Shown here piece after piece: positions 30,168-38,999 of a stretch of DNA of 64,000 bases (its first letter is position 1; every line of letters begins with the position of its first letter). Origin of the DNA: Candidatus Methylacidiphilum fumarolicum (lineage in GTDB: Bacteria > Verrucomicrobiota > Verrucomicrobiia > Methylacidiphilales > Methylacidiphilaceae); assembly GCF_949774925.1 (NCBI RefSeq), contig NZ_OX458932.1, forward strand, positions 186,001-250,000. The letters run 5' to 3'. Both the position numbers and the translations under genes were made by a program. The notes beneath the pieces were generated by a model that worked only from the letters and a program-made list of their open reading frames with translations, did no database searches and had not been told where the DNA came from.

Positions 30168-31313
30168 TTAAATAAGCGCCTTCGGGATAAGATACCAGTA
30201 GAACTTGTTCAAAGCCAGTTTTTGAAAATGGATAAATTCCGTTGGTGGAGGAGGCTGGGGAGGATGCTCGTAATCGAAATCAAGCATTGTTGCTTTCCCG
30301 TAGCCAGATTCGATAAAACAGGCGACATGGCCATTATATTTCACTTTTTCAGGGTCTACCGTTTCTTTTCTTATTGCTGAACAAATTTGTTTAGCAATAA
30401 CGGGAGCTTGAAAATGGGCTGTGCTTCCTGCTTTACTAATCGGTAAATTCGTTGTATCCCCCAAACTCCAAACATTCTCCAATTGTGCAACTTTAAGTGA
30501 GTGCCTATCAGTTTGTATCCATCCATCAGCGTCCGCAATTTCATGTCCTCTAAGAAAAGGGGCTCCTTTATGAGGAGGAGTCATGACAAGGAGATCATAA
30601 GAAAGTTCCGTGCCTTCGATGCTTTCGGCTGTCTTTTTTTCGGGATGGATTTCAGCGAGGTTAAAGAAAAGCTCAGTTTTAATGTTTCTTTTATCGAAGT
30701 CAGCTTTTATATAATCGGCCGCCGTTTTAATATTAAAAACGTCGTTAAGAGGAAAAGTATAAATAATTTCAGATTGCTGACGAATTCCTTTTTTCGTCAA
30801 AAATTCTTCTAGCATGAACGTAAATTCTATCGGTGCCACGGGGCATTTATAAGGGAGTCCTCCAATCCCCACAACAATGGTGCCTCCATTGAAATTTTGT
30901 AGTTTTTCATAGAGGGCAAAAGCAGCTTCAGGCGTATAAAAATGATCAGCTCCCTCTTTAAAACCGGGGATTTGCTGTTCATCTACGGTGGAGCCAGTAG
31001 CAATGACTAGATAGTCATAGGGATAAGATTTGTGGGAGCGGCAAACTACCGTTTGATTTTTAACATCCAGCTCTTCGACTGGATCAACAACCAAGGAAAC
31101 CCTCCGATGGAGAAGCGATCTTTCTGAACGTGCAATTTTTCGAGGATCTTGATAACCAAAAGGGATATAGAGTTGATAAGGTTGATAAATATGCTGAGGA
31201 GAAGCTGAAATGACGGTAATACTTGCATCTTGAGGACTTAAAGATCTTGCAAGAATATTAGCAACGATAGATCCACCTGTTCCACCCCCCAATATTAAAA
31301 TATTCTTAGCCAT
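30168..31313 (-). CDS. Sulfide:quinone oxidoreductase-like flavoprotein
   Basis: I start it at ATG 31313, because GGAGGATTTATT lies just ahead; an upstream in-frame start at 31340 would overlap tusA. About 381 residues of the pyridine-nucleotide-disulfide oxidoreductase type: the FAD-binding ILILGGGTGGSIVANIL at the start, YDYLVIATGS near residue 100, GGLPYKCPVAPIEF near 160 with a Cys at the usual place for an active-site cysteine, and VWSLGDTTNLPISKAGSTAH for flavin contact. The C-terminal basic and aromatic stretch (KFYWYLIPKALI) could bind membrane. SQR-type enzymes oxidise sulfide and reduce quinone. The DsrE2-TusA neighbours support a sulfur role. Confidence 0.82.
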   Translation of the reverse strand: MAKNILILGGGTGGSIVANILARSLSPQDASITVISASPQHIYQPYQLYIPFGYQDPRKIARSERSLLHRRVSLVVDPVEELDVKNQTVVCRSHKSYPYDYLVIATGSTVDEQQIPGFKEGADHFYTPEAAFALYEKLQNFNGGTIVVGIGGLPYKCPVAPIEFTFMLEEFLTKKGIRQQSEIIYTFPLNDVFNIKTAADYIKADFDKRNIKTELFFNLAEIHPEKKTAESIEGTELSYDLLVMTPPHKGAPFLRGHEIADADGWIQTDRHSLKVAQLENVWSLGDTTNLPISKAGSTAHFQAPVIAKQICSAIRKETVDPEKVKYNGHVACFIESGYGKATMLDFDYEHPPQPPPPTEFIHFQKLALNKFYWYLIPKALI

Positions 31314-31336
31314 AATAAATCCTCCATCGGCTGGAT

Positions 31337-31579
31337 TCAATGGAGCTTTTTACAAATGAATCGGGTAGCACCGCCTTCGACAGGCTCTTCAGCTATCAGT
31401 TCATGTTTTGCCTTTTTGATCCATGCAGGCAAATCTTTTTTGGTTCCTTCATCTGCAGAAATGACTGCCACAACATCTCCAACTTGTGCCGATCGAATCA
31501 GTCGGATCATTTCCATGAGAGGTCCCGGGCAAAAACTCCCGCGAGCATCCACCTCTTTTGTGATTTTAATGCCTTCCAT
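31337..31579 (-). CDS. tusA: TusA-family sulfur carrier
   Basis: An 80-residue SirA/TusA-fold protein with the sulfur-carrying cysteine in FCPGP (Cys17), followed by GDVVAVISADEGTKKDLPAW, the typical middle strand and helix. It carries sulfur as a persulfide between proteins. A strong AAAAGGAGAG lies before the ATG. It is 23 bp ahead of the SQR-like gene and 20 bp after the dsrE2-like gene, so all three form one operon. Confidence 0.88.
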   Translation of the reverse strand: MEGIKITKEVDARGSFCPGPLMEMIRLIRSAQVGDVVAVISADEGTKKDLPAWIKKAKHELIAEEPVEGGATRFICKKLH

Positions 31580-31599
31580 AATACTCTCCTTTTGGGCTG

Positions 31600-32013
31600 T
31601 TAGATAAATAGAATCTGGCCTCCAGATGCATTTTCAACAAAAGTCCCAACGCCCACAACATCGCTAACAACTGGCTCCAAATCTTCAAGTTTAATAGCCA
31701 GCAGATCCATGGTCAGGCCACAAGCATGCACCTGCACATCCCCTATTTCCATCGCCACCTTAAGGGTGTCAAGCCAACTGGGAACTTTCTTTTCTTCCAT
31801 GGCTTTCATCGCTTCAGTTGCAAAATCCTCAAAATCCTTACTAAGCCTTCGGTTCGTTTTCCACGCGTCTTTTCTAAAGGCAAGAAGACCATAAAAAGTC
31901 ACAAAAATTTGAACTTTTTTCTGCATTGCTGCAGCCCCAGAAGCGATTGTTGCTACTGCCAAGAGCTTATCGACAGTTCCAGAAAAAAGAATGATTGAGA
32001 TTTTATCTTCCAT
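31600..32013 (-). CDS. DsrE2-like (DsrE/F superfamily) protein
   Basis: Start at ATG 32013, supported by AAGGATTAATT upstream; the longer frame begins at 32034. About 137 residues with the DsrE fold: a first strand KISIILFSGTVDKLLAVATI, a central FVTFYGLLAFRK segment, and VQVHACGLTMDLLAIK, where the Cys is the likely sulfur-accepting residue. DsrE2-type proteins pair with TusA in sulfur transfer in sulfur-oxidising and acidophilic prokaryotes. First gene of the operon. Confidence 0.83.
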   Translation of the reverse strand: MEDKISIILFSGTVDKLLAVATIASGAAAMQKKVQIFVTFYGLLAFRKDAWKTNRRLSKDFEDFATEAMKAMEEKKVPSWLDTLKVAMEIGDVQVHACGLTMDLLAIKLEDLEPVVSDVVGVGTFVENASGGQILFI

Positions 32014-32100
32014 AATTAATCCTTGTAATAACAACTATAAAATAGTAGTTTGGAAAACTCAAGAAAATAAATGGTTTATTTTGATTAAGGTCGCGTTTTT

Positions 32101-32508
32101 TTATTCTACGATCAGAATGGAGCAGGGGCTATGACGAAGGACACGTTCAGAGACAGAGCCCGTAAGCCAATAACCAACTCTAGAAAGCCCTCTTCGTCCC
32201 AAAACGACAAGATCGAAGTTCCCTTCCTTAGCAAGCTTTAGGATGCGATCGGCAGGATCTCCCATCTCCGTTTTAACCTCCAGCTCTACTTTTTCTTCTG
32301 CCGCTTTTTCCATCGCCCATTTTAAATCCGAAACAATTTTCTCTCTTTCTAAAACAAACTCCATGTCTTGATTGAATTCAGGGGCGTGCATAACCGATAG
32401 GATTGTTACTTTCGAACTGAAGGATTTTGCGATTTGTAAAGCAAAGGACAAAGCTTTCTTTGATGATTCGGAACCATCGTATCCTACCAGGATCTTTTCT
32501 ACATGCAT
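32101..32508 (-). CDS. Universal stress protein (UspA family)
   Basis: A 135-residue UspA-fold protein. It starts KILVGYDGSESSKKAL and carries the ATP-binding pattern G-2x-G-9x-G(S/T), seen as GRRGLSRVGYWLTGS, then VLRHSPCSILIVE. Members bind ATP and help cells through stress; the exact role varies. It lies 87 bp upstream of the sulfur operon in the same direction and could share its promoter. Confidence 0.92.
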   Translation of the reverse strand: MHVEKILVGYDGSESSKKALSFALQIAKSFSSKVTILSVMHAPEFNQDMEFVLEREKIVSDLKWAMEKAAEEKVELEVKTEMGDPADRILKLAKEGNFDLVVLGRRGLSRVGYWLTGSVSERVLRHSPCSILIVE

Positions 32509-32677
32509 TTTGTTTCGTTAAATTTATCCTCAAAATCAATAGCCCTCAATGTGAAAGATGCGCTTTAGATGAAGTTTATATTGAATCTGTCCATTGTACC
32601 CCCTCAAGCTTCATTTTCCTGCTTTGCAACGCTTGTGTATGACCAAAACATTTTGCAGAAGTTTGCGATACGCCTAG

Positions 32678-33068
32678 CCGAGGTTTGATAAAATACATGT
32701 AACGTGTTGATTATCAATGAGCATTTTCCAATGTGTCACTATGTGGGTTTTTTTGGTTTATTTTTGGGTTTCCAAGGCCCCAAGGAACCAATTTTCAAGG
32801 CGGAAAGATCCACCCGAAACCGCTTCCGATTCCAGCTTCCAGCTCCTCGTCGACTTCCGCAGCTCTCCTTTCAAAAGCTCAACAAGCCTGTCCAAGTGAG
32901 GAGTTAAGAGTTTCTTCTTCTTGAAGATCTTCGATCGTAGAATCACTTTACTAGTCGAATATATTGGTCCATTTTTCCGCTTGGCCACTGAATCAGGACG
33001 ATACGCAAAAAATCACTCTCTTTCCTCTGGAGCACTCCCAACATCCGCCCATTTTCTCCAAATATGGG
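32678..33068 (-). mobile_element. 391-bp internally deleted IS1634-like derivative
   Basis: Ends resemble the complete IS at 25193-27114: CCCATATTTGGAGAAAATGG (- strand, outer end at 33068) and, at the other end, CACATAGTGACACATTG followed by ATTGATAATCAA. The inside joins the start of the transposase (TPHLDRLVELLKG at about residues 48-60) directly to its last residues (LGALETQK), so about 1.5 kb is missing. CTAG at 32674-32677 and 33069-33072 looks like a target duplication. It cannot move by itself but might be moved by the full copy. Confidence 0.8.
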
Positions 33069-33179
33069 CTAGCATCAATACTTTAGGCAAGGGGAATCTT
33101 TCTAGAGGACTAGTTACTTTACGGCGTAAGGTTGGTGAGCTGGGACTGGAATAGGGGGAGCTTTTCAGAAGAAAAGTGG

Positions 33180-34514
33180 TTAGTTTGTTGGATGCACAGA
33201 GGGTGGAGTCTCTAGATCTTGGCTTAAGGTATCCTTAGATTCGGATTGAGGATAGCGGTTTTCTTCAATGATTGTTTTGATGAGATCATCAACACCGGAA
33301 AGTTCTTCGCTGAAATAAGTCGAAGTATAATCGCTAGTTTTGGCATTGGCTGGAATTTCAGTGATTGGTTTAAGCACGGAACTTCCCTTGTGGGAGACAT
33401 TTACTTTGGTGACCACTGATAGACCCAGTCTTAATGGATGTTGGATTAGTTCTTTAGGATCAAGCCGAATTCTTACAGGGACTCGTTCCACCACATGAAT
33501 ATAATTGCCTGTGGCATTATCGGGAGGAAGCAAGGCAAATACGGTTCCAGAGCCAGGCTCTAAGCCTTCCACCACTCCATGGTATAAATAACGCCTCCCA
33601 TAAATATCAGCTCTGATTTTAACCGGTTGGCCAGGTTTCATTTTTCTTAGTTCAGTTTCCCTATAATTAGCTACTACCCAATAATAGTCCAAGGGGACAA
33701 TATTCATAAGCAGTCGATCGGGTGTGACTTCATCTCCAACCTGAATCGATCTTCTAGCCACATAACCCGCCACGGGGGCTACAATTTGACACCTATAAAG
33801 AGCTAGATAAGCATTCTTCAAATCTACAGCTGCTTTGAGCACAATAGGATTATCCCAAACGGTCGTTTTTTGAATCCAGGATTCCGTAGAATGTAATTCA
33901 TCTTCCAGCTGACGAATCGTTGATTCTATTTCCTGCACTTTCCATTGGGCATCAATCGCGTCCTGAACAGAAACGACGCCTGCTTTGCTCCCTGAAGCAT
34001 AAAGCCCTAGATCATACCGCTGTCGTCCTAATATGGCTTTTTGAGCGGCTATTTTGTTTCTCAGGGATTTGGCCTTATTGAACAGATCCTCAACTTTACG
34101 CACGGCCATGGCTAGATTCTGTTTGGCTCCTTCGAAGGCGACTCTCTGGTTTAAGGAGTCTAATCGGACAAGCACCTGATTTTTCTTAACATACTGAGTG
34201 GATTCGACGAGTACTTCCACTACTCTGCCCGAAGTTTGTGCTTTGACGGGAATGACATTGCCTGTCACATAGGCGTCGTTAGTTGCCACCCAGTTGCTTG
34301 AAAAGAAAAACCACCAGCCGGCCAAGAAGAAAAGAAAAAGTAAAGGAAGCACATATTTATTTCTAGTAAGCTGCCATGCCCTCCAATCCCGTTTCCAGGA
34401 AAGAATAATAACATGGAAAAGACGCTCAAAGCGGCTTCTGCTTTCTTTCTGCCGTCCCTTTTCTGTAAAAGGAAAGGTCCTTTTCCCATTATTCTGCTCT
34501 GCGTCTTTTTTCAT
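33180..34514 (-). CDS. HlyD/EmrA-family periplasmic adaptor of a drug pump
   Basis: Start at ATG 34514, with AGAGGAAAAG ahead; the longer frame at 34616 overlaps the upstream MFS gene. About 444 residues. It has a basic N-terminus, one membrane helix (YVLPLLFLFFLAGWWFFF), a first lipoyl-like half (VATNDAYVTGNVIPVKAQTS), a long coiled-coil hairpin, then the second half (CQIVAPVAGYVARRSIQVGD) and a beta-barrel part. EmrA-type adaptors join an MFS pump to an outer-membrane channel. The MFS gene and a TolC-like gene precede it in the same direction. The Pro-rich C-terminal tail of about 60 residues is extra. Confidence 0.9.
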   Translation of the reverse strand: MKKDAEQNNGKRTFPFTEKGRQKESRSRFERLFHVIILSWKRDWRAWQLTRNKYVLPLLFLFFLAGWWFFFSSNWVATNDAYVTGNVIPVKAQTSGRVVEVLVESTQYVKKNQVLVRLDSLNQRVAFEGAKQNLAMAVRKVEDLFNKAKSLRNKIAAQKAILGRQRYDLGLYASGSKAGVVSVQDAIDAQWKVQEIESTIRQLEDELHSTESWIQKTTVWDNPIVLKAAVDLKNAYLALYRCQIVAPVAGYVARRSIQVGDEVTPDRLLMNIVPLDYYWVVANYRETELRKMKPGQPVKIRADIYGRRYLYHGVVEGLEPGSGTVFALLPPDNATGNYIHVVERVPVRIRLDPKELIQHPLRLGLSVVTKVNVSHKGSSVLKPITEIPANAKTSDYTSTYFSEELSGVDDLIKTIIEENRYPQSESKDTLSQDLETPPSVHPTN

Positions 34515-34542
34515 GTTTTTCTTTTCCTCTTTTATGCCTCCT

Positions 34543-36057
34543 TCATCGTTTTTCTTTAGCCAAGAGAATAATTCCAGAGAGAATAAGGAATCCCACTCCA
34601 CAGAGCCGGAAAGCATCGTTAAGGCTTAAAATAAAGGCATGGGTGATTGCCGATTGATCGAGCAGTCGTATGGCTATCTCTTTGCCCAGGCCCTGCTCTT
34701 TAAATCTTAAAAACAGGTCCGTCAAAAAGAGATTGCCTCTATCTAACCACTCATCTAGTCTCATCTTATGATAGACGATTCGGTGATAGATAAGGGTGCC
34801 GATGAGGGGGGAAGCCCATCCTTGAGCCAGAATCCGTAGGCTACTGGAAAGTTCTATAGCCCGCAGCTGGTTTTTAGGAGACAGACCAGAAATAATAAGA
34901 TTGGTTAGCGATAAGAAAAAAAGGCCTAAAGATATTCCTTGGAGAATAAATGAAAAAGAGGGCTGCATCCAAAACCAACGCTTTTGGTAGAAATCGAAAT
35001 AGCCCATCCAGCAATAGACGATGCCCAAAAGGAAAAAGACAACAAAGGAGCTGAGGCGTAAGGAAATTCTACCAAGGAGTCGTGGAAACCATATAACGAT
35101 GGGAGTAGAAAAGAGAGCCATGCTGACAAAGAGGATTCCTGCTAAATGAGGAGGAAACAAACTTTGATTTTGAAGCCGAACAAGAAGCGTTGTCCAAAGC
35201 CCGTAGAAAAGGAGAAAACCGAATGCAAGAGAAAAAGTGCCGATCAAAAAGTTTTTTCTGAGAAAAAGATCGATCCTTACCAGTGGCTCTTTGGTGGTTG
35301 TTTCCACATAGATAAAACAAACAAAGCTGATCACAACCAGGAAGAAAAGAAAATCGATGATGGGTGAAATAAACCATTCGTAATCATCCCCCATATTGAA
35401 GATCATTTGTAGGGGTCCTAGCATGCTGGACAAAAGAATGAGTCCCTTCCAGTCCCATGGTCTTTTTTCTATCCTTTCCTTGGTGTCCTCTAAGCATAGA
35501 TGCAAAAGAAAGCTCAAGATTAAAAGGCAAGCAGCACTCAGTACAAACCAATATTTCCAGCTCATCGACTCTCTACCCACTAGTTCCTTGCCATATCCTC
35601 CAACCACTGGACCGATGGTAAAAGGCAAGACACTGGCTACGGCTCCAAGCATCAACGGCATCAGTCGCCATGAATCAGGGCTTTGTTCGAATACTAAGCT
35701 TTGAGATCCAAGAATGAGTACGCCACAACAAATCCCCTGGATGGTACGTCCAACCAAGAAAAGGTAAAAGTTTTGGGACAACGCACAGAACAACGAACTG
35801 GCTGCTAGAAGAAACGAAAAGAAAAAAACTGTTTTTTTTCTACCGTATTGAAGACTAATTTGGGTAGCGATCAGAAGACCAAAACTTTGGCCTAGGAAAA
35901 AAAATCCGTTGGTCCATGAGCCATGACTTTGACTTTGGCCAAGTTCAGCCGTTGCATATGGAATGATATCGGTATAGGAACCAGATTGAAAAAAACAGAG
36001 GCATTGGAGAAGAAAATAAAGAGTAAAGAGCAGGAAAGTTTTGATGGTTTTGTTCAT
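34543..36057 (-). CDS. DHA2-family MFS drug:H+ antiporter, EmrB-like
   Basis: A 504-residue transporter with about 14 membrane segments, as in the DHA2 drug:H+ antiporters. It has the motif A-like QYGRKKTVFF between helices 2 and 3, and the motif C region PFTIGPVVGGYGKEL in helix 5. It starts MNKTIKTFLLFTLYF. Downstream lies the EmrA-like adaptor, with only a short gap, and upstream the TolC-like channel. The set should span both membranes. The substrate is unknown; an acid- or solvent-export role is only a guess. Confidence 0.9.
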   Translation of the reverse strand: MNKTIKTFLLFTLYFLLQCLCFFQSGSYTDIIPYATAELGQSQSHGSWTNGFFFLGQSFGLLIATQISLQYGRKKTVFFFSFLLAASSLFCALSQNFYLFLVGRTIQGICCGVLILGSQSLVFEQSPDSWRLMPLMLGAVASVLPFTIGPVVGGYGKELVGRESMSWKYWFVLSAACLLILSFLLHLCLEDTKERIEKRPWDWKGLILLSSMLGPLQMIFNMGDDYEWFISPIIDFLFFLVVISFVCFIYVETTTKEPLVRIDLFLRKNFLIGTFSLAFGFLLFYGLWTTLLVRLQNQSLFPPHLAGILFVSMALFSTPIVIWFPRLLGRISLRLSSFVVFFLLGIVYCWMGYFDFYQKRWFWMQPSFSFILQGISLGLFFLSLTNLIISGLSPKNQLRAIELSSSLRILAQGWASPLIGTLIYHRIVYHKMRLDEWLDRGNLFLTDLFLRFKEQGLGKEIAIRLLDQSAITHAFILSLNDAFRLCGVGFLILSGIILLAKEKR

Positions 36058-36320
36058 ACCGAATCGGAAAATGATCGAAGGAAAGAAGCGGGATTGTTTG
36101 GAGTACCTTTAGAAGGAGAACAAAAAGAAGAGAGCTTATAGCAAGCCCTTTGCTTGAAGTTTGCCGTTATCCGCCTCTTTACCATGTGGTCTCCTTTTCT
36201 TAATAGGTAATCGTAGGAGCTATCAGCCTTCTCAAAGGAGTGGCGGTTAACGGACGGCGAGCCCCATCGCCCAATAGTTGTTTGTATATCTAGAATGATG
36301 CAATTTTCAACAAAAATATG

Positions 36321-38096
36321 TTATTTTGTTTGACGCTTTGGGTAAGGGTTGGATTCTGAATTTTGGATCTGGGGAGGCCGCATGGAAGACTCGTTCCATC
36401 CTCCTCCAAAAGCCCGAATAAGGGCAATGCGCACAATAAACCTTTCTCCGCGCAAGGCAATATCGGTGAGAATAGCATTCAGCCAGAGGCTTTCTGTTGT
36501 ATCCACTTCGATATAATGCGAAAGCCCTCTTTGGAACCTATCCATTGCTAGGTCGTATTGTTTTCTTGCCGATTCCACTAGCTCGTCTTCAACCTTTTGT
36601 TCTTCTTCTAGGAGCCGGACCCCAATGAGTGCATTTTCCACTTCTTCGAATGCCGTCAGAACGGTTTCCCTGTAGGAAGCCACGGCTTTTTCATACGCTG
36701 CTCGAGCCTGCATGAGATTAGCTAAAAGCCTTCCTCCCTCAAAAATAGGCAAATCTATTAATGGGCCATAAATCCAGGAGTTCGATGGCCAAGTAAAGAG
36801 TTGACCAAAATCCGTATTGAAAAATCCAAAATACGCATTCAGATTGACCGAAGGGAAATAGGCGGCGTAGGCAACGCCGATCATGGCATTGGTTGCTGCC
36901 ATTTCCCTTTCAGCCTGTGCAATATCTGGCCTTTGCTCGAGGATTTCCGATGGTAGACTTGTGGGAATCGCTGGAGGTTCTTCTTTCAGTGGTTTTCGAG
37001 GAAAATGAAAAGTGGAGGCGGGTTGGCCAAGAAGCCGTGCAATCGAGTTCTCTACTTTTGCTCTATGGCTTTCTAAAGCGATGTATTGGGATTTAATCCG
37101 TGAAAGATCTGTTTTTGCTCTTGCCAGATCTAGTTCATTGGACAGCCCACTTTTATATCTGATTTCTACCCTTTTTAAATTATCTTCATAGACCCGGATC
37201 ATTCTTTCCATGACTTCTAGTTGGCTGTCTAGATATCTTAGTAGGTAATAGGCTTGAGCCACATCGGCATGGATGGTTAGCCTGGCTCCTTCTAATTCTG
37301 CCTGCGAAGCTTGAGCTTCTGCTTTAGCTGCCTCTAGTTGTCTTCTTAATTTGCCCCAAATATCAAGTTCCCAATTTGAATTCAGATAGACCTGCCACAT
37401 ATTCAGCGTAGGCTGAAATCCATAATAATGAGTGGTTCCGATGATGGATCCGGCAGGAAGGCCGTTTATTGGAACAGTTGAAAAGATAGGTTCAGGTAAA
37501 ATAAAAGGAAGCCACGGCAGATGCGTTTTCAGTTTCCAGCGCTGATAACTTGGCGTGAAATTGGTGTGCGGGAAAAAAGCGCTCAAGGCTGCGCCTACTC
37601 CTGCTCGAGCTTCAATAACATTAGCCATTGCCATTTTAATCTGCTGATTGGCTGCTTCGGCTTCCGCTTCCAGTTGATTGAGTACAGGATCGTTGAAAAT
37701 CTTCCACCATTCCCCTTTTTTGACAAAATCTTTGGGTGCTGCTAATTTCCATTTCCCAGGATTTTTCTTAGCTTCTTCTATTGCTTTTTTTAGGGAGTCT
37801 ACACTTTGTGGATCGATGGGGTTTTTTGACTGCCCAGCCGTTTTCGAGGCCGAAGACTCTTTTGTTTGGCCAGCTGTCTTCTTTTCTTCTCCCCACTTCC
37901 AGGAAGAGGGGACATCGACTTTGGGCGGTTTATAATCAGGACCCACTGAGCAGTTATGAAAAATGATAACAGAGCTCAAGAAAAGAATCTGGCGGATGGC
38001 TAAGGTAAAAGCTGAGAGCCTCTGCTGCTTATTCAAAAAGAAAAGACACTGATGGATTGATTCCTTTATCTTTTTATCATTTTTTCCCGGTCTCAT
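36321..38096 (-). CDS. NodT-type outer-membrane efflux lipoprotein
   Basis: A 591-residue TolC-family protein with a lipobox-like region ending FHNCSVGPDYKPP, typical of the NodT group in which the Cys is acylated. The inserted stretch after it (residues about 70-115) is low-complexity, rich in Lys, Glu and Ser, and unusual for the family. Two outer-membrane efflux repeats follow: the first with WELDIWGKLRRQLEAAKAEA near residue 270, the second with RPDIAQAEREMAATNAMIGV near 400. It is the first gene of a channel-MFS-adaptor operon. The predicted start leaves a longer than usual signal region, so an internal start is possible. Confidence 0.9.
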   Translation of the reverse strand: MRPGKNDKKIKESIHQCLFFLNKQQRLSAFTLAIRQILFLSSVIIFHNCSVGPDYKPPKVDVPSSWKWGEEKKTAGQTKESSASKTAGQSKNPIDPQSVDSLKKAIEEAKKNPGKWKLAAPKDFVKKGEWWKIFNDPVLNQLEAEAEAANQQIKMAMANVIEARAGVGAALSAFFPHTNFTPSYQRWKLKTHLPWLPFILPEPIFSTVPINGLPAGSIIGTTHYYGFQPTLNMWQVYLNSNWELDIWGKLRRQLEAAKAEAQASQAELEGARLTIHADVAQAYYLLRYLDSQLEVMERMIRVYEDNLKRVEIRYKSGLSNELDLARAKTDLSRIKSQYIALESHRAKVENSIARLLGQPASTFHFPRKPLKEEPPAIPTSLPSEILEQRPDIAQAEREMAATNAMIGVAYAAYFPSVNLNAYFGFFNTDFGQLFTWPSNSWIYGPLIDLPIFEGGRLLANLMQARAAYEKAVASYRETVLTAFEEVENALIGVRLLEEEQKVEDELVESARKQYDLAMDRFQRGLSHYIEVDTTESLWLNAILTDIALRGERFIVRIALIRAFGGGWNESSMRPPQIQNSESNPYPKRQTK

Positions 38097-38347
38097 TGTG
38101 TTTGCAGCCCTGTTCTTTGAAGTAGGAGTTATCGCCTTTTCCTAAAAGAAAAGGGGTTTGCCCAAAACACTTCGAAAACGCGGGCTGGCAAACTCCATTG
38201 CCAGATTATTAATTGCTTTTGGCTAGCGAATATTCTTTTATGAATCAGTTGTCAAAAATTTTTTTTAAAATTTTTAAAAGAACCAACCGTCTTTTTCGTT
38301 CCTTCTTATTCCACGGACAATATGAGAGATTCTCAATTACAAGACTT

Positions 38348-38878
38348 TTAGGCATCAGGTTCTAAGGGCACATAATAGACAAGAAAAATGAGGATTAAAA
38401 TAGACATTCTAAAGGCTTGAGGTAAGCCATTATAATTGCTACTTTGCCACATCTGAAACCATTCTCCGGCTCCAAGGATGAAAAAATAGAGCCATTGGAT
38501 GAGCCCAAGACTAAGCCCGACGATGCCGACGCTTTTGGCTTTTTGAAAAGCGATTGGTGATTTAAAAAAGTTCTTAAGAAGAAAAAAAGTTCCTATGAGA
38601 AGCAACGTCCCACAAAGGCCTTCCCATAGAATGAGACTATTGTAGACTAACGAGAAGAGAAAGGGTGAGTTCCAAGCCCTGTAATGGAGATGAGAAGCTT
38701 TTGGAATGGTATCCATAAGCAAGACATGCCGAAGGTAGGTATAGTTAGTCTCATAATCCAAGAGGTTGTTTAGGGCGATTAAAAGAAAATAGAAAGAAAA
38801 GAACAAAAGGATGAGGATCTTGGAAATCCTGATAGCGGCCTGAAAAAACGAAGGATGATAGGATGGCTGATTGGACAT
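38348..38878 (-). CDS. DUF2165-like small integral membrane protein
   Basis: A 176-residue protein with four hydrophobic helices. It has the pattern ALNNLLDYETNYTYLRHVLLMDT after helix 1, and a late GAGEWFQMWQSSNYNGL loop, both as I recall for the DUF2165 family. Function unknown. It lies about 250 bp upstream of the efflux operon in the same direction; the gap contains a 7-bp hairpin (38185-38204). Confidence 0.75.
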   Translation of the reverse strand: MSNQPSYHPSFFQAAIRISKILILLFFSFYFLLIALNNLLDYETNYTYLRHVLLMDTIPKASHLHYRAWNSPFLFSLVYNSLILWEGLCGTLLLIGTFFLLKNFFKSPIAFQKAKSVGIVGLSLGLIQWLYFFILGAGEWFQMWQSSNYNGLPQAFRMSILILIFLVYYVPLEPDA

Positions 38879-38999
38879 TAGCTAGATAAGACAGTTGGCT
38901 TTTTCCTCTTCTTTATCGTTCATCAACCAAATTCCACAAGAGCTTAGAGGGTGCTTAGGCAGCTATTCCCTAGGTATTTTATGGGTTCTTCAGAGGCGA

